Shown here: in pieces, positions 6,019 to 6,873 of the stretch
Position numbering within the stretch: the stretch's first letter is position 1
Layout: each line of letters begins with the position of its first letter
Origin: DATBDE01 sp036270095
GTDB lineage: Bacteria > Actinomycetota > Thermoleophilia > Solirubrobacterales > Solirubrobacteraceae
NCBI GenBank assembly: GCA_036270095.1
Contig: DATBDE010000109.1
Location: 1-6,873 of the forward strand
Direction of reading: 5' to 3'
Length of the DNA stretch: 6,873 bases
Program-made: the position numbers and the translations under genes
Notes under the pieces: model-generated
The model's input: only the letters and a program-made list of their open reading frames with translations
The model's database searches: none
What the model was told of the DNA's origin: nothing

Positions 6019-6873
6019 ATGGCGACACTTCTTCTCATTCCCACCGAGGACGCCGTGGTCTTCCCGACCATGGACGTCACGCTGCCGATCGACGTCGACG
6101 ACGACGAGCGCGTGCTGCTCGTCCCGCGCCACGACGGCGAGTTTGCGCGTGTGGGCACCGTCGCCGAGGTCGCCGAGCGGGTTCGCCTCCCCGGCGGGGC
6201 CCGAGCGGTGGCCCTGCGCGGCCTGCACCGCGGCACCGCCGGCGCCGCACAGACCGACTCCTCCGGCAAGCTGCGCGTCGAGGTCGAAGAGCACCCCGAC
6301 GCCGTTCCCGTCGACGGACGCACTCGCAACACCGAGCGCGAGTACCGCGCGGTCGTGGACGAGCTCCTCGAGCTGCGTGGCGACGACGGGCGGATCTCCG
6401 CCTTCGTGCGGTCGATCACCGAGCCCGGGGCGCTGGCCGACACGGCCGGCTTCTCCCCGGACATCACCCACGCCGACAAGGTCAAGCTGCTCGAGACCGT
6501 CGACGTGACCGAGCGCCTCGAGCTGGCGCTGTCGCTGCAGCGCGACCGTCTGGCCGAGCTGCAGGTGCGTGCGCGCATCCGCGACGACGTCCAGTCGGGC
6601 GCCGAGAAGCAGCAGCGGGAGTACTTCCTGCGCAAGCAGATGGAGTCCATCCGCAAGGAGCTCGGCGAGGACGACGAGTCCATCGTCGACGAGTACCGCA
6701 AGACCATCGAGGACGCGGGGATGCCCGACGACGTCCGCGAGCAGGCCGAGCGCGAGCTGGGCCGGCTGGAGCGGATGGGCGAGCAGTCCGGCGAGGCCTC
6801 GATGATCCGCACCTACCTGGACTGGATCGTTGCCGTGCCGTGGGGCGAGCGCTCCGAGGAGCGCCTGGACCCG
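6019..6873 (+). CDS. lon: ATP-dependent protease Lon, N-terminal part (cut by window end)
   Basis: Lon is a cytosolic AAA+ serine protease that degrades misfolded and selected regulatory proteins. The 285 residues present cover the N-terminal substrate-binding domain (LLLIPTEDAVVFPTMDVTLP at 4-23, VGTVAEVAERVRLPGG, RAVALRGLHRG), the helical linker (QREYFLRKQMESIRKELGE, about 199-217) and the start of the ATPase region (VPWGERSEERLDP, with Pro274-Trp275). The Walker motifs and the Ser-Lys protease dyad lie beyond the window. Compared with E. coli Lon as I recall it, the region between the first strand and LLVPRHDG is about 15 residues shorter, seeming to lack a helix. The ATG at 6019 is chosen because the conserved first strand follows at once; the ribosome site is weak (GAGAAAG at 6001-6007). 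A good promoter and an inverted repeat precede it. The gene is divergent from the small coiled-coil gene. No stop is reached. Confidence 0.95.
   Translation, partial: MATLLLIPTEDAVVFPTMDVTLPIDVDDDERVLLVPRHDGEFARVGTVAEVAERVRLPGGARAVALRGLHRGTAGAAQTDSSGKLRVEVEEHPDAVPVDGRTRNTEREYRAVVDELLELRGDDGRISAFVRSITEPGALADTAGFSPDITHADKVKLLETVDVTERLELALSLQRDRLAELQVRARIRDDVQSGAEKQQREYFLRKQMESIRKELGEDDESIVDEYRKTIEDAGMPDDVREQAERELGRLERMGEQSGEASMIRTYLDWIVAVPWGERSEERLDP

Overview
The DNA is very GC-rich, with third codon positions almost all G or C, GTG starts and tightly packed or overlapping genes. Together with the protein types seen (PepF-like M3 peptidase, GGDEF-like/HD-GYP protein, TrpB2, Lon with a trimmed N-terminus), this suggests an actinomycete-type bacterium, most likely of the Thermoleophilia/Solirubrobacterales kind. 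That placement is inference from protein style and was not tested by a search.

Layout. On the minus strand, an HD-GYP signalling protein (1804-2679) is followed by an M3 oligoendopeptidase F (2-1807); the two overlap by a GTGA start/stop junction and are almost certainly one operon. Divergent from them, on the plus strand, a TrpB2-type tryptophan synthase beta chain (2735-4099) is followed after 10 bases by an animal-type haem peroxidase (4110-5456), probably also an operon. Converging on the peroxidase is a small minus-strand membrane-anchored coiled-coil protein (5431-5886), whose 3' end overlaps the peroxidase gene by 26 bases. Divergent from it, the first 285 codons of lon (6019 to the window end) lie behind a good sigma-70-like promoter with a perfect inverted repeat near the expected transcription start.

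There is no gene-free stretch over 300 bases; the largest gap is the 132-base region 5887-6018. I see no tRNA, rRNA, CRISPR array, insertion sequence, or GC-rich hairpin followed by a T-run.

How the genes relate: pepF and lon are both protein-turnover genes, but they sit in separate transcription units. The TrpB2/peroxidase pair is the least expected neighbourhood. The peroxidase is the most interesting gene: its fold signatures and haem-pocket His and Arg residues are present, but several residues that define the mammalian enzymes are replaced. Both haem-ester acids are lost, and Asp stands where the proximal-His partner is normally Asn. No clear new multi-gene system is visible; the window looks like chromosomal core and near-core genes with some unusual variants.
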